A stretch of 64,000 bases of DNA from an uncultured Lewinella sp. (GCA_913057725.1 CAJXOS010000004.1:1-64000), one strand, 5' to 3'; shown: positions 36,145 to 46,682, counted from the stretch's first letter. The notes: generated by a model from the sequence alone, not told the origin. Translations and numbers: made by a program.

Positions 36145-36588
36145 TAATTCAAGAAAAATGAATAAGGGTAAACTAGTGGTTTAAATCCTAAATCCTTGAC
36201 AACCCAAGCCTTGGCCTTTTGCCCTCTGATTTTGCCTGTAAGCCTCGCCGTAGCTGTGGCTACGTCTGTGTTTGCAGCCTTCATCAGGAAACAAAATTTC
36301 GGCGGCTTAAGTATTAGAGACTTAGAATTTGAACTACTAGGGAGTATATTCTACTGTACTATTTTGTCAGTGTACAGAATAAGTAGGCAAATTGGGCGAC
36401 CGACCTACGCGCATTAGCATAGATTTGTTTTTCCTAAATCGCGACGTGGCTAGAGAAAAACAAAAAAATCCGCGACATCTGCGTTCATCCGTGTCCTTAA
36501 AATATTACTTTGCATGCCAGGGTAATTTTAGTAGGGTAAAGTAGTACTATGCATTATCCTTGTTCATTGCTCTTTCCTCACCGTTAAC
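36145..36588. other. gene-poor region, no supported gene
   Basis: A 73-codon frame at 36196-36417 is present, but it begins at a weak start, has unlikely composition and lacks any recognisable motif. I see no terminator directly after the collagen-like gene. The segment GCCTCGCCGTAGCTGTGGC near 36243 is locally palindromic. The region ends at the amidohydrolase relic, so part of it may be decayed coding DNA. Confidence 0.4.
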
Positions 36589-36650
36589 ACCAATACATTT
36601 GATGTGGATGAGGATTGCCTTTTACACGGTACCGGTCTGATGGCATGGAT
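36589..36650 (+). pseudogene. relic of an M20 amidohydrolase 3' end
   Basis: These 62 bp match the 3' part of the intact amidohydrolase (region coding TNTFDVDEDCLLHG, around 23205-23266) at 57 of 62 positions. The reading frame is kept over the match (TNTFDVDEDCLLHGTGLMAW) but has no start, no upstream domain and diverges directly afterwards. It is either the last trace of a decayed paralogue or a short ectopic duplication. Confidence 0.75.
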
Positions 36651-36655
36651 AGTTA

Positions 36656-36692
36656 GAAATGGCCTGGAGCATTATCGCTTCCAAGCCATTTC
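36656..36692 (-). terminator. hairpin downstream of clpB
   Basis: GAAATGGCCTGGA and TCCAAGCCATTTC pair over 13 bp (one G-U) around an 11-nt loop. It lies 28 bp after the clpB stop, reading leftwards. There is no long T-run on either side, so termination efficiency is uncertain. Confidence 0.55.
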
Positions 36693-36720
36693 ACTTTTAC
36701 CACACTTATATATCTAAAGG

Positions 36721-39351
36721 TTAATCGGCATCCGCCAATTCCTCCTCTTTTATTGCCTGGCGGAACACAACCACATCGTCGAAGACATCCAACACAATGT
36801 GGGAGCCTGCTTGCACGCTACCTTGTAGCAATTGCTTAGACAACTGCTTGAGTACGCGTTTCTGGATCACCCGCTTCAATGGGCGAGCACCAAATTCTGG
36901 GTTATAACCTTCATCAGCTAGCCAATCCATAGCCTCAGGAGTAACTGTCATACTGATTTGCTGCTCCTTCAAGGTCGTACGCAAAGCCTTGAGTTGAATA
37001 TCTACAATGCCTCGAATATCCTTACGGGACAATGGACGGAACATGATGATCTCATCAATCCGGTTCAAAAATTCGGGACGAACAGACTTCTTCAGTAAAT
37101 CGAACAAGAGCTCACGGGTCTTATCGATGGTCTCCTCTTCTTCGCCTTCTACCATACGCTCGAAGTTATCGCGAATGATATCTGACCCAATGTTTGAGGT
37201 CATGATAATGATGGTGTTTTTGAAGTTCACCACCCGGCCTTTACTATCTGTCAGTCGCCCATCATCAAGAACCTGCAACAGCACATTAAACACATCTGGG
37301 TGCGCCTTTTCGATTTCATCGAGCAATACTACAGAGTATGGTTTACGACGAACGGCTTCCGTCAATTGACCGCCTTCATCATAGCCTACATATCCTGGAG
37401 GAGCACCTACTAGTCGGCTCACTGCGTGACGTTCTTGATATTCACTCATATCAATGCGCGTCATCAGATTTTCGTCGTCAAACAGATAAGCGGCAAGGGC
37501 TTTAGCAAGCTCCGTCTTACCTACACCGGTGGTACCTAAGAAAAGGAATGAGCCAATCGGGCGTTCTTGATTACTTAGTCCAGTCCGATTCAATCGGATG
37601 GCATCCGCTACTGCTTCCACTGCCTCATCCTGACCTACAACCCGTTGATGTAAATCCTCTTCTAATTTCAAGAGTTTCTCCCGTTCACTCTGCAACATGC
37701 GGGTCACAGGAATACCAGTCCAGCGACTAACGATCTCAGCGATATCTTCGGCTTCAACCTCTTCCTTAACCAGCATCTTGTTATCCTCCTGCATTTTGAG
37801 CAGTTGTGCACCCAGATCACTGAGCTTAGCTTCAACCTCAGGGGTTCGGCCATAACGAATTTCAGCAGCCTCCGCATAGTTACCTTCACGCTCAGCGCGC
37901 ATCGCAGCTTGCTTCAGCTGTTCGATCTCCTCTTTGGCTTGCTGAATCCCAAGCACTACTTCGCGCTCACTCTCCCACTGTGCCTTAAGTGCATTGCGAG
38001 TTTCTTCCAGATTGGCAAGGTCCTCATTGATCTTCTCAATCTTGGCAACATCATTTTCCCGCTTCATAGCCTCGCGCTCAATCTCCAACTGGCGGATTTT
38101 GCGCTCCGTTTCGTCCAACTCTTCCGGCATGGAATTCATCTCCAAGCGTAAACGGGCAGCAGCCTCATCGATTAGGTCAATTGCCTTATCCGGAAGGAAT
38201 CGATCGGCAATGTATCGGCTAGACAACTGAACAGCCGCTACGATAGCCTCGTCCTTGATATTGATCTTATGGTGCGTTTCATAGCGCTCTTTCAAGCCGC
38301 GCAAAATGGAAACTGCATCTTCTTCAGAAGGCTCACCCACTAACACCGTTTGGAAACGACGCTCCAAGGCTTTGTCCTTTTCGAAATACTTCTGGTATTC
38401 ATCTAAGGTGGTAGCACCGATAGTGCGCAAATCACCTCTTGCCAGTGCAGGCTTCAAGATATTGGCAGCATCCATTGCTCCTTGCGTCTTGCCGGCCCCA
38501 ACTAGGATGTGAATCTCATCAATGAACAGGAATATCTGGCCTTCAGCTTGAGTCACCTCATTGATAACGGCCTTCAAGCGCTCTTCAAATTCACCTTGAT
38601 ATTTGGCCCCAGCAATCAGGGCTCCCATATCGAGGGTATAGATATCTTTATCGCGCAGGTCTTCTGGCACATCACCATTGACAATACGGTGTGCCAAGCC
38701 TTCCACAATAGCTGTTTTGCCTACTCCCGGCTGGCCAATAAGAATCGGGTTATTCTTGGTGCGGCGCGCCAGAATATGTAGGACGCGACGAATTTCTTCA
38801 TCCCGGCCAATAACAGGATCCAGCTTGCCGCTACGGGCACGCTCATTCAGGTTGATGGCGTACTTGTTTAAGGCATTATAAGCACCTTCCGCACTATTGG
38901 TAGTTACGCGTTGGCCCTTGCGCAAATCTTGAATAGCGGCAATCAAACCTTTCTCTGTCACGCCACTATCCTTAAGCATTTGGCCAACTGCATCCTTTAC
39001 CGCTACAATAGCCAATAGGATGTGTTCTAATGCGACGTATTCGTCCTGAAATGTTTTCAAGAATGTATTGGCTCGTTGCAGCACCTCATTGGTGGTACGA
39101 GCAAGATATTGCTGGCCACCTCCCGTAGTTTGCTTAGGGTAGGATTGTACAATACTCTCGGTGGCACCTTTCACAGCACCGAAGTTGACACCTAACTTTT
39201 TCAAGACAAAGGGCGTCACGTTTTCATCTACTTCCAGTATCCCCTGCAGCAAATGACCAACTTCAATACTGGGGTTATTGCCCTCCAGTGCCAGCTGTTG
39301 AGCCCGTTGAACGGCCTCCTGGCTTTTGATGGTGAAATTATTCAAATGCAT
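36721..39351 (-). CDS. clpB: ATP-dependent disaggregase chaperone ClpB
   Basis: ClpB is a hexameric AAA+ machine that works with DnaK to rescue aggregated proteins after heat stress. The 876 residues match the family. Order: Clp N domain ([20 protein letters not shown] onwards), first AAA+ domain with Walker [11 protein letters not shown] near residue 205 and FIDEIH, the long middle coiled coil (about 400-530, '[19 protein letters not shown]'), second AAA+ domain with [15 protein letters not shown] near 605, and the C-terminal D2 small domain. Start at ATG 39351. I see no CIRCE or HrcA site upstream. Confidence 0.98.
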   Translation of the reverse strand: MHLNNFTIKSQEAVQRAQQLALEGNNPSIEVGHLLQGILEVDENVTPFVLKKLGVNFGAVKGATESIVQSYPKQTTGGGQQYLARTTNEVLQRANTFLKTFQDEYVALEHILLAIVAVKDAVGQMLKDSGVTEKGLIAAIQDLRKGQRVTTNSAEGAYNALNKYAINLNERARSGKLDPVIGRDEEIRRVLHILARRTKNNPILIGQPGVGKTAIVEGLAHRIVNGDVPEDLRDKDIYTLDMGALIAGAKYQGEFEERLKAVINEVTQAEGQIFLFIDEIHILVGAGKTQGAMDAANILKPALARGDLRTIGATTLDEYQKYFEKDKALERRFQTVLVGEPSEEDAVSILRGLKERYETHHKINIKDEAIVAAVQLSSRYIADRFLPDKAIDLIDEAAARLRLEMNSMPEELDETERKIRQLEIEREAMKRENDVAKIEKINEDLANLEETRNALKAQWESEREVVLGIQQAKEEIEQLKQAAMRAEREGNYAEAAEIRYGRTPEVEAKLSDLGAQLLKMQEDNKMLVKEEVEAEDIAEIVSRWTGIPVTRMLQSEREKLLKLEEDLHQRVVGQDEAVEAVADAIRLNRTGLSNQERPIGSFLFLGTTGVGKTELAKALAAYLFDDENLMTRIDMSEYQERHAVSRLVGAPPGYVGYDEGGQLTEAVRRKPYSVVLLDEIEKAHPDVFNVLLQVLDDGRLTDSKGRVVNFKNTIIIMTSNIGSDIIRDNFERMVEGEEEETIDKTRELLFDLLKKSVRPEFLNRIDEIIMFRPLSRKDIRGIVDIQLKALRTTLKEQQISMTVTPEAMDWLADEGYNPEFGARPLKRVIQKRVLKQLSKQLLQGSVQAGSHIVLDVFDDVVVFRQAIKEEELADAD

Positions 39352-40317
39352 CTCTTCTTTGTTTTGGTTCTTTGGCCCAGTTCTCTATATGTAAAAACGT
39401 AGCGAAAATGGGTTGTGGTTCAGCTTGAGTTAAAGTCTGCACTGAGCCACATATCAAAGAAAAAAGCAAAGGATGTGCCATAGACCACGACGGAAGCTAC
39501 CACTGCCAGAATGACACCAAAAGCAACTGGACGCCTGTAAAAAAGACAGGTTAAAGTTTAGAAGAGAGAACTAATTGACAGGATATGCGCTATACGAACA
39601 AAGTGGCTTGGTCTCAACGCGGAGAATCCAAAACCACTTTGCCTTGCATTAAAAACACTTGCATAATATGCGATTAGGCTTAAACGAACACCCATTATGT
39701 ATCATTCAACAAGGGTGCCCGTTTTATTAGCCTCATGCTTCAAGGCCAAATTCCGGGCTAGCCATTATTTGTAGGTTAACAGATACCTTGCGGGGAAAAA
39801 ACGAGAGCGCGAGCATTGTCCCCGTAAAATATAATCTTGGTGCCATCCCGGTTGAGTTGGCGCTTTCGGCCGCATATAGCAAGCCTGCATAAAATTTGCG
39901 AGCAGACGGGCATGACACTGTTGATGCCAGATTTGGTACTTAGGGGGTATTGTGTCATTTCGTCCCGCCTGCTACGCGTAACTTTGTGTCGTGTCTTAAA
40001 AAAAGTGATTTCAGGTCATGCAGATCTGTGACTGTTGAAGTTCAGCAGCAATTCCACCGCTAAATGGACCAGAACACCATATCTCGTTGGCAAGTTGGTG
40101 CCCTGATTACTGCTTGATCCTTTGCAACAACACCTACTTCAAAAGGTGCGTGCGATAGGACCCTGCACAGCCAGCAGACCTAAAATTCACTCTGAGGAAT
40201 AAAAAGATGATGAATAGAAACCTTGGCTGCAAGCTCCTCCACTACACTCCTTTGAGCGTAGTAGGTTGGAGTTACAGTAACTCCCAAGGATGAAATATCT
40301 TTTCGGCGCTAAGCCGC
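39352..40317. other. 966-bp gene-poor region with hairpins
   Basis: No convincing gene. The minus strand 39420-39555 has an open frame reading 'RRPVAFGVILAVVASVVVYG' followed by 'TSFAFFFDMWLSADFNSS' and a stop: a good TM helix but no ATG upstream (only an internal GTG), so it may be a degraded small membrane protein. On the plus strand CAAAGTGG/CCACTTTG (39599-39641) and AACGAACACCC/GGGTGCCCGTT (39683-39723, followed by TTTTATT) form two hairpins, the second terminator-like. A near-perfect palindrome (GGAGTTAC-A-GTAACTCC) lies at 40268-40284, close to the end of the next minus-strand gene. Confidence 0.45.
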
Positions 40318-41586
40318 TTATTTACTAATCATTTTTACTGTCGTACCACTAGTGGTTTCCAGTTGTAGTACATAATTCCCGCCCGGCAAATTGCTCACAT
40401 CCATTTCGGCTTGCGGAGCTTGCACATTCGGCAACGTACGCACCAATTGACCGCCAGCACTGAAAAGTCTTAATTCGACTATCTCTTCTTCGGCGGAGTC
40501 TACCCGTGCTTGTAGTCGATCTACGACTGGATTCGGGTAAACAGTGATTGTTCCAGTACTTGTGTGTTGTTCGTTGAAACTGTTGTTCTTAATCGGTTGG
40601 TGAGATGGCGTTTCGCTATTTATATCAGTACTTCGCAGGTCTTCTGAAGACCCAGTTTCTTCTTCCTGGCTCTGTGTTGAACTTGCTTGCAATCCCGATA
40701 GCGAAGGAGCTTGAATAGTAACTGTTGTTACCGATCCGGCAACCGGGTACTCTACTAAATTATCATCCACCAGCTTTACCTCATCAATGCTAAAACTTGT
40801 GTTTACATCCTCCAAGAAGATGATATCTTCTGTAATGGTCATAACAGAGGCAATTTCACCGTGGCCGCTTGTCGGGCCTACGTTCTTTCGTAAAATGACT
40901 ACCTCTAATTCACCTGCTGTATTATCAAGCTGTACAAAGGCCTCAACTTCATTTCCGGTTGGGTTTAGCCAGCTATTATTTAGTAGGTCAAATTTTACCT
41001 TTTCAGGGTTCCAAAGTGGTTCGTCAAGCTCATCCTCAATATGTTCTGGATTGAATTTGAGCGTAAACGTAATTCCAAAAAAGTCCTGGACTTGCTTCTG
41101 CGCATCCCCTAGACTTATATCGAGCATAATTGCTTGACCTGCCTGAACCTGGGACACTGTGGCCGTAACATCGAGAACTGGATCGACAGTGGCATCTCCT
41201 GCTAAGAATACGTCAGGGAGCACTGCACCGTGCTCTAATCCATAATTATCCTGCCAAAGCGCGCGACGATCGCGTTGTTCTACTTTTCCTTTTCCATTAA
41301 CGTCGGCACGATTATAATTTAGGCCGTCAATGTAACTACCTGTCCAAGCTGGCGCAGTATCATAGGCGGACCAATCAGTGCCTGTTTCGGTACGTTGCGG
41401 TCCAACTACACCTTCTGCCACTCCGTGGTACAAAAGGTCAACACCGTTGACGATACCGTTATTATTAATATCTCCTGGCCAAACCTGTTGACCGAAACCA
41501 TGAACGCTACTAGCAACTATCATCATAGGTAGAGGCAATAGCATAACTGCTGCCCGAAGGGCAGTTCCTAATCTGCTTTTCATCAT
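40318..41586 (-). CDS. T9SS-exported protein with dockerin-like N-terminus and cohesin-like domain
   Basis: A 422-residue protein. The N-terminal segment includes a hydrophobic signal (LRAAVMLLPLPMMIVASSVHG). Next is a dockerin-type calcium loop, 'GDINNNGIVNGVDLLYHG', with a second loop 'ADVNGKGKVEQRDRRALW'. A beta-sandwich of about 150 residues starting 'LDVTATVSQVQAGQAIMLDI' resembles a cohesin-type fold. A Ser/Glu-rich linker leads to the C-terminal T9SS sorting domain (ITVYPNPVVDRLQARV ... GGNYVLQLETTSGTTVKMI). It is probably a secreted or surface-attached protein. The dockerin and cohesin labels come from motif shape only. Confidence 0.8.
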   Translation of the reverse strand: MMKSRLGTALRAAVMLLPLPMMIVASSVHGFGQQVWPGDINNNGIVNGVDLLYHGVAEGVVGPQRTETGTDWSAYDTAPAWTGSYIDGLNYNRADVNGKGKVEQRDRRALWQDNYGLEHGAVLPDVFLAGDATVDPVLDVTATVSQVQAGQAIMLDISLGDAQKQVQDFFGITFTLKFNPEHIEDELDEPLWNPEKVKFDLLNNSWLNPTGNEVEAFVQLDNTAGELEVVILRKNVGPTSGHGEIASVMTITEDIIFLEDVNTSFSIDEVKLVDDNLVEYPVAGSVTTVTIQAPSLSGLQASSTQSQEEETGSSEDLRSTDINSETPSHQPIKNNSFNEQHTSTGTITVYPNPVVDRLQARVDSAEEEIVELRLFSAGGQLVRTLPNVQAPQAEMDVSNLPGGNYVLQLETTSGTTVKMISK

Positions 41587-41798
41587 CCTTTACGATTTGG
41601 GAGTTATCCTCTTTTTCTATTCGTTGGCTTCAGTTCCTCAATGAAGCCGTTATCATCTGATGTAAACATAGGGGGCAAAACAGGCAAAAAAAATTACATA
41701 TCTTTAAGTATTCCAAAACATTGAATCTATATCAAGATAACTATGCGCCACCTAATAAAATACAATTAACTTATTCACAGTGCTTTACATTCAAACAA

Positions 41799-41818
41799 AT
41801 ATAAAAATATTTTTATAT
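41799..41818. promoter_or_regulatory. 20-bp perfect AT palindrome
   Basis: ATATAAAAATATTTTTATAT reads identically on both strands and ends 40 bp before the GTG start of the next gene. It may be a regulator binding site. In such AT-rich DNA a chance origin is possible. Confidence 0.35.
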
Positions 41819-41858
41819 AAACTAGACAATTTCCAATAATTCAAACAGAGATATAAGG

Positions 41859-43280
41859 GTGAAAAAAGACAAGACTTTATCGATTTTGCGCCAATTTTCG
41901 GCGAAAGAAATGCAGCAGTTCCTAGTTTTTCTGGAATCACCCTATTTTAACACTAGATCGGAAATCCTTGAATTTGGCGAGTTTCTGGCCCAATACCACC
42001 CGTTGTTTCCCGAAGACTGTGTTGATCTTAACAACATTCCTCATACCATACTTCCGGAAGCAGTTCGTACCAAAAAAGAGCTGAGTTACCTCAAGAGTAG
42101 AACTTATGACTTGCTAAAACAATTCATTCGGCAGGAACAACTCAAAGCAAAACCTCTACTCGCTGAACTGTATACAAACTGGGCTATCCATGCGTATGCT
42201 CCGACAGAATCAATTAAGCTGCTCAATCAAATTAGAGCACGATACAGCAAACTTGAGCGCAGCGACACCTATGACCTGCTCTTTCAGTACCTGGCTACAG
42301 ACATCCTCCATGTTCAGGCTCCCGAAGGCACACTAGAACACGAAATGCTACTTCAGGAGAGTATTGACCTCTTGGATGAATTCTATGTCACCAACAAACT
42401 CATCTACGGAATTGAAACCCAAAATCGACGCCAATTCATTCAGCATACAGCAGGCTTTGATAATCCTCTCATGGAGGAAATTGAAGGCTTTGTATCGCAA
42501 ATTGATCAACCGCCTCCGAGAACGGCTCTCTATTTACAGATCTACCTCTGCGGTAAACATCCAAAGGAAGCACGGCATTTTGATAAGCTCTTCATGCTCC
42601 TGCAGCAAAACCAGGGAAGCATCGATATGGCAGAATGCCGCACTATCTACCTCATCACTATTAATTTGTGTATTCGCCGAATGCGTATTGATCATCAATA
42701 CTATGCTAAATTATGCCTGCAGCTCTACGAAGAGGGGATTCGTACCAAAATCTTATTTGAAGACGGTTGCCTTTCCGAATGGACCTACAAGAATGCCATT
42801 AAGCTCGGATTGCAGCTGCAAATGACCGAGTGGACCGAGAAATTCATCTATCAACACAATGAGTATATATTGCCAGAGTCACGTGCCAATGCACTGTATT
42901 CTAACCTGGCAGAGCTGTCATTTGTCAAAAAGGATTTTGATATAACATTCGACTATCTCGCGAAGATTAGCACTAGCGATTGGCGCTATTACTTTAGTAC
43001 CAAAATCCTACTGATCAAAACCTTCTATGAAACACAGAATATAGACTCCTGCATGTCAGCGGTAGGCTCCATGACGGTATACATCTCCAGGCTAAAGGGC
43101 GTCTCCACCGCCGTGAAAAAAAATTGCCTCCACTTCTGCCAAGTCCTCTATCAACTGACCTCCGCAAAAAGTGACCGAAAAGTTGCCAAGGTAAAAGAGA
43201 AGCTACAAACCACAACTCCACTTGCAGAGCGGGGCTGGCTTATGGATGTATTTCGAAGAGAACACCCTCGAGCGGTATAA
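41859..43280 (+). CDS. all-helical protein of unknown function, family 1 copy A
   Basis: A 473-residue protein starting at GTG (preceded by ATAAGG, a possible ribosome site). No named domain. It looks almost entirely alpha-helical, with a leading conserved block 'LRQFSAKEMQQFLVFLESPY' then 'KELSYLKSRTYDLLKQFIRQ', and TPR-like pairs afterwards. The last third is very similar to the next gene ('EWTYKNAIKLGLQLQM', 'CMSAVGSMTVYISRLKGVS', 'REHPRA'). No signal peptide or TM. The length and layout (short N-terminal helix, about 12 helical pairs) also resemble the pair at 53-57 kb, suggesting distant kinship. Possibly a scaffold or regulator. Confidence 0.8.
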   Translation: MKKDKTLSILRQFSAKEMQQFLVFLESPYFNTRSEILEFGEFLAQYHPLFPEDCVDLNNIPHTILPEAVRTKKELSYLKSRTYDLLKQFIRQEQLKAKPLLAELYTNWAIHAYAPTESIKLLNQIRARYSKLERSDTYDLLFQYLATDILHVQAPEGTLEHEMLLQESIDLLDEFYVTNKLIYGIETQNRRQFIQHTAGFDNPLMEEIEGFVSQIDQPPPRTALYLQIYLCGKHPKEARHFDKLFMLLQQNQGSIDMAECRTIYLITINLCIRRMRIDHQYYAKLCLQLYEEGIRTKILFEDGCLSEWTYKNAIKLGLQLQMTEWTEKFIYQHNEYILPESRANALYSNLAELSFVKKDFDITFDYLAKISTSDWRYYFSTKILLIKTFYETQNIDSCMSAVGSMTVYISRLKGVSTAVKKNCLHFCQVLYQLTSAKSDRKVAKVKEKLQTTTPLAERGWLMDVFRREHPRAV

Positions 43281-43683
43281 CAAGCTTTGTTTCTTAATGT
43301 AAGTACAAAGAAAACACTGATCTTATACCATTCTAGTGCAAAGTACTGAGGGTAAAATAAGGAGAGAGCACGCTTTTTTCTTTCGTGTGTTCACAGCAGA
43401 TGAAATCGACCAAGTATAACACGACAGGCTCGCTCTGAGCTTCGGACAGTAACTGATACCCTGCAGATAATACTGATCAATTTTCTTTCTTAACACTTGA
43501 CAGTAATATCTCTAAGTTTAGAAAACTAAAAAATTACATATATTTCAAAAAATTACCGAACCCTATCGACAAATCATTCTAAAAAATAATAATACCTAAA
43601 TACAAACAACACGTAATTAGACTTTTAAGAAAAATACATTTAAATATTATTAAATATATTATTGATAAAAAATTACCTAGCAG
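43281..43683. other. 403-bp AT-rich intergenic region
   Basis: No gene. The last 180 bp are extremely AT-rich (runs such as TTTAAATATTATTAAATATATTATT before 43670), like the region upstream of the first paralogue. It probably contains the promoter or regulator site for the second paralogue. No TAnnTTTG box stands out. Confidence 0.45.
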
Positions 43684-45111
43684 TTGGCGAGTATTGATAA
43701 ATTCACACGGTTATTTAGAGCTTTAACAGACAGAGAGCGCTCGGAATTCTTAGCCTTCTGTCACTCTCCTTATCTTAATCAAAATAAGAAAGCCACCGTT
43801 TTCGTCGAACACCTGTGTAATAGTCAAGTGTACTTAGAGACCCGAGTAATAACAGTTAATGAAATCCCTCTGTCATTATTCTCAGGCAGTAGAAAAAAGG
43901 CTGATCAACTCGCCACCCTTAAACATCAGGCTTTAAAATTACTGACTCAATTCCTCGGGCAGGAAGAGCTCAAAAAAGAAGAATTCCAATTGGATTTTTG
44001 GAGCGCTAAGGGCGTCTATAAAAGAACCCCAAAGCTAGGAGCAAAGCTTCTTGAGAAGTTAAAACATAAGCTCAATTCTTACCTAACACCTAGCACCCAA
44101 CTCTCTTTTCTTCAATACCAAGTAAATCTCCAATTAGGGCATTATCAAGTACTTGAAAAGACTTCTGCACACAGCGCAATCGCCCAAGCGCTTCGACACT
44201 TAGAACAGTTCAACTTAAAGGCTCAACTACGGCTCAGGGCAGGTTTTCTCAATTCGGCCAGACTAATTAACATTGATGATATCGAAATTACTGGCGGGGA
44301 GGAATTGATCAATAATTTTGAGCGCTACAACACCCCTGACTATCTCAGCATACTCTATCGAGACCTATACCTCAGCCTTAAGTATGAGCACGATAGAACT
44401 TATTTCGAAGAACTAGTCAACCGCTTATTACAAGCGGAAATTAAGGACATAGCATCAGAGGAAATTCATACTATCTTTCTCCTTTGTATTAACCTGTGCA
44501 TAAGAAGGTCTAGGTCTCGCCCTAATAACACCTACTACACAGAGTTACGGCGAAAGTTATATAATGAAGGGACACGCAGCAAAATCCTCTTTGAAGGTGG
44601 TTACCTAACAGAATGGACTTATAAAAATGCAATCAAAACTGGCCTTCAACTTCAGTTGCTCCCCTGGACGGAGAACTTCATCGACCAATACACTGCATAC
44701 CTCACGCCTGGAGTTCGAAATAATGCCCTGAACTATAACTTAGCAGAGCTATCCTTTGCAAAAAGGGACTTTGATTTGGTGCTAGACTATCTTTCTGAAG
44801 TTAGCACTAACGATTTCCGCTATTACCTTAGCTCAAAAACACTCATAATCAAGACCTTTTATGAAACAGGGAATATGAGCTCCTGTATGTCAGCAGTCGG
44901 ATCATTGACAGTATACCTTTCACGTCTCAAAGGAGTCTCTAACAGCATTAAAAAAGGCTATTTACACTTCTGTCAAATACTCTACCAGATCACTAGTATT
45001 AGGGCTGAAAAGAAGGTCCAAAAGATCAAGGAAAAACTCCGGTCAAATGCACTTCTGGCTGAACGAGATTGGCTACAGGATGTCTTTCAGCGAGAACATC
45101 CCCACGCCTGA
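43684..45111 (+). CDS. all-helical protein of unknown function, family 1 copy B
   Basis: A 475-residue tandem paralogue of the preceding gene, starting at TTG (the next residues ASIDKFTRLFRALTDRERSEF align with copy A's start, which supports it). Conserved blocks: 'HSPYLNQNKKATVFVEHL', 'RSKILFEGGYLTEWTYKNAI', 'CMSAVGSLTVYLSRLKGVS', 'LLAERDWLQDVFQREHPHA'. Identity is high in the last 200 residues and low in the middle. The composition is more AT-rich than the flanking efflux operon. The function is unknown. Both copies use non-ATG starts and AT-rich leaders, hinting at low or conditional expression. Confidence 0.8.
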   Translation: MASIDKFTRLFRALTDRERSEFLAFCHSPYLNQNKKATVFVEHLCNSQVYLETRVITVNEIPLSLFSGSRKKADQLATLKHQALKLLTQFLGQEELKKEEFQLDFWSAKGVYKRTPKLGAKLLEKLKHKLNSYLTPSTQLSFLQYQVNLQLGHYQVLEKTSAHSAIAQALRHLEQFNLKAQLRLRAGFLNSARLINIDDIEITGGEELINNFERYNTPDYLSILYRDLYLSLKYEHDRTYFEELVNRLLQAEIKDIASEEIHTIFLLCINLCIRRSRSRPNNTYYTELRRKLYNEGTRSKILFEGGYLTEWTYKNAIKTGLQLQLLPWTENFIDQYTAYLTPGVRNNALNYNLAELSFAKRDFDLVLDYLSEVSTNDFRYYLSSKTLIIKTFYETGNMSSCMSAVGSLTVYLSRLKGVSNSIKKGYLHFCQILYQITSIRAEKKVQKIKEKLRSNALLAERDWLQDVFQREHPHA

Positions 45112-45230
45112 TTCCTCCCCAAAGGAGTATTATTCCCAATCAACCCCCAAAAACTACCATTCAGCAATAGTACCTAGACAGCAGCGGCGTTTTGGGCCAC
45201 CTTTGTAGTGGATCAGATGAATACTTAAAA

Positions 45231-46607
45231 ATGAATACACCCCGCTTGCTTGTAGTTACCATCGCTATCCTGAGCTTCTCCCAGATTTCTGCTCAGAGCC
45301 TGGATGATTACATTAACACCGCACTGGCCAACAACTTAGAGTTGGCACAACAAGAACTAAGTTATCAAGAAGCTCAAGCTCAGTTCGATCAAGCAAAGGC
45401 TCTGTTTTGGCCACAGATTGGCATCAACGGGCGCTTTAGTGTAGCACAGGGAGGTCGAACAATTGATATCCCTGCCGGAGATCTAGTTAATCCTGCCTAT
45501 CAGAACCTGAACGCACTCAACCAATACGTCTCAGGTAATGATCCTACCTATCCAGCCTTTCCTACCTACGCAGTCGTAAACAATGAGTCTATCAATTTCT
45601 TGCGGGGCACCGAACAGGAAACCGTGGTTCGCCTTAGCATGCCCGTCTTTAATAATGCCCTCAATCGCAATCGTCAGATCAAGGAAAGCATGGTAGCTGC
45701 TTCCGGCTCTGAATTAGCAGGTTTCCGCCGTAGTTTGGTTAAAGACGTGAAGCAGGCCTACTACATCTATGCGCAAGCTAAGAACGGACGAGAAATTTAC
45801 GAGAATGCATTAGTGCTGGTCGAAGAGAATCTACGTACTACCGAGAGCTTGCAGACACACCATAAAGCCACCATAGCTGATGTTTACAGTGTACAAAGCC
45901 AGGTGGCAGCTGTGAAGCAACAATTGGCCGTAGCGACGCAACAAGAGCAGAGTGCACAAGCCTACTTCAATACCCTTCTACAGCGAGACTATACCGCCCC
46001 TATCGTACTGGAAGAGACGCTTCCTGAGTCAGAGCAATCTGTTATGCAGCTTTCACAAGCTCAAAACCAAGCTTGGCAGAAACGAGAAGAACTTGAACAA
46101 CTTAATTACTATCTAGCAGCCGCAGAGGAAAACCGCAAGATTGCTAATGGTAATCGCCTTCCCACGGTAAATCTCCAGGCCGATTACGGTATCCAGGGCA
46201 CAACCTACAGCTTCGGTGCAGAAGATGATTTCTTCCTTGGATCCGTTGTTTTTGACATCCCAATTTTCAACCGAGCTACCTCTGCCAAAGTGCAAGAGGC
46301 GGAACTGGCACAGAAGCGTTTGCTTCAACAAAAGCAAGCCGCAGAGCAGCAAATTGGTCTACAGATTGTCGATCAGTACTACCGCTTAGAAGCTGCACGC
46401 GAACAAGTAACTCAAGCGCAGGCTCAGACCACCGCCGCTAAGGAGGCCTATCGCCTGCAACAACGATTATACACCCAGGGTCAGAGCAACCTGGTAACCT
46501 TTACCGATGCTCGCACTACCCTAACCAATGCCGAACAACAACTAAGCATTGCACACTTCAATTATCTCAGTCAGGTAGCAGAGTGGCAGTGGGCAGTTGG
46601 GGAATAA
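45231..46607 (+). CDS. TolC-family outer-membrane efflux protein
   Basis: The outer-membrane channel of a tripartite RND pump. 458 residues with a signal peptide (LLVVTIAILSFSQISAQ); the start is ATG 45231, although the frame is open to 45192. The mature protein has the paired helical hairpins and internal repeat of TolC: 'ALANNLELAQQELSYQEAQA' opens one half, and 'LAAAEENRKIANGNRLPTVN' and 'FNRATSAKVQEAELAQKRLL' the second. 'TLTNAEQQLSIAHFNYL' is near the end. It is the first gene of the operon, 75 bp before the adaptor gene. Confidence 0.93.
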   Translation: MNTPRLLVVTIAILSFSQISAQSLDDYINTALANNLELAQQELSYQEAQAQFDQAKALFWPQIGINGRFSVAQGGRTIDIPAGDLVNPAYQNLNALNQYVSGNDPTYPAFPTYAVVNNESINFLRGTEQETVVRLSMPVFNNALNRNRQIKESMVAASGSELAGFRRSLVKDVKQAYYIYAQAKNGREIYENALVLVEENLRTTESLQTHHKATIADVYSVQSQVAAVKQQLAVATQQEQSAQAYFNTLLQRDYTAPIVLEETLPESEQSVMQLSQAQNQAWQKREELEQLNYYLAAAEENRKIANGNRLPTVNLQADYGIQGTTYSFGAEDDFFLGSVVFDIPIFNRATSAKVQEAELAQKRLLQQKQAAEQQIGLQIVDQYYRLEAAREQVTQAQAQTTAAKEAYRLQQRLYTQGQSNLVTFTDARTTLTNAEQQLSIAHFNYLSQVAEWQWAVGE

Positions 46608-46682
46608 ACCTCGTGTAATCGCAATCAACATCAAAATTTAAACAGGTAGCATCTGACCGTGCTACCTCAATGATAAAGAACC

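Noticed and set aside
36196-36417. 73-codon plus-strand frame after the collagen-like gene
   Set aside because: No ATG at its start, odd composition, no motif and no conserved context.
39733-40031. Three overlapping 60-64 codon frames on both strands
   Set aside because: They are mutual shadows in the same DNA, with no motif or likely start to favour any of them.
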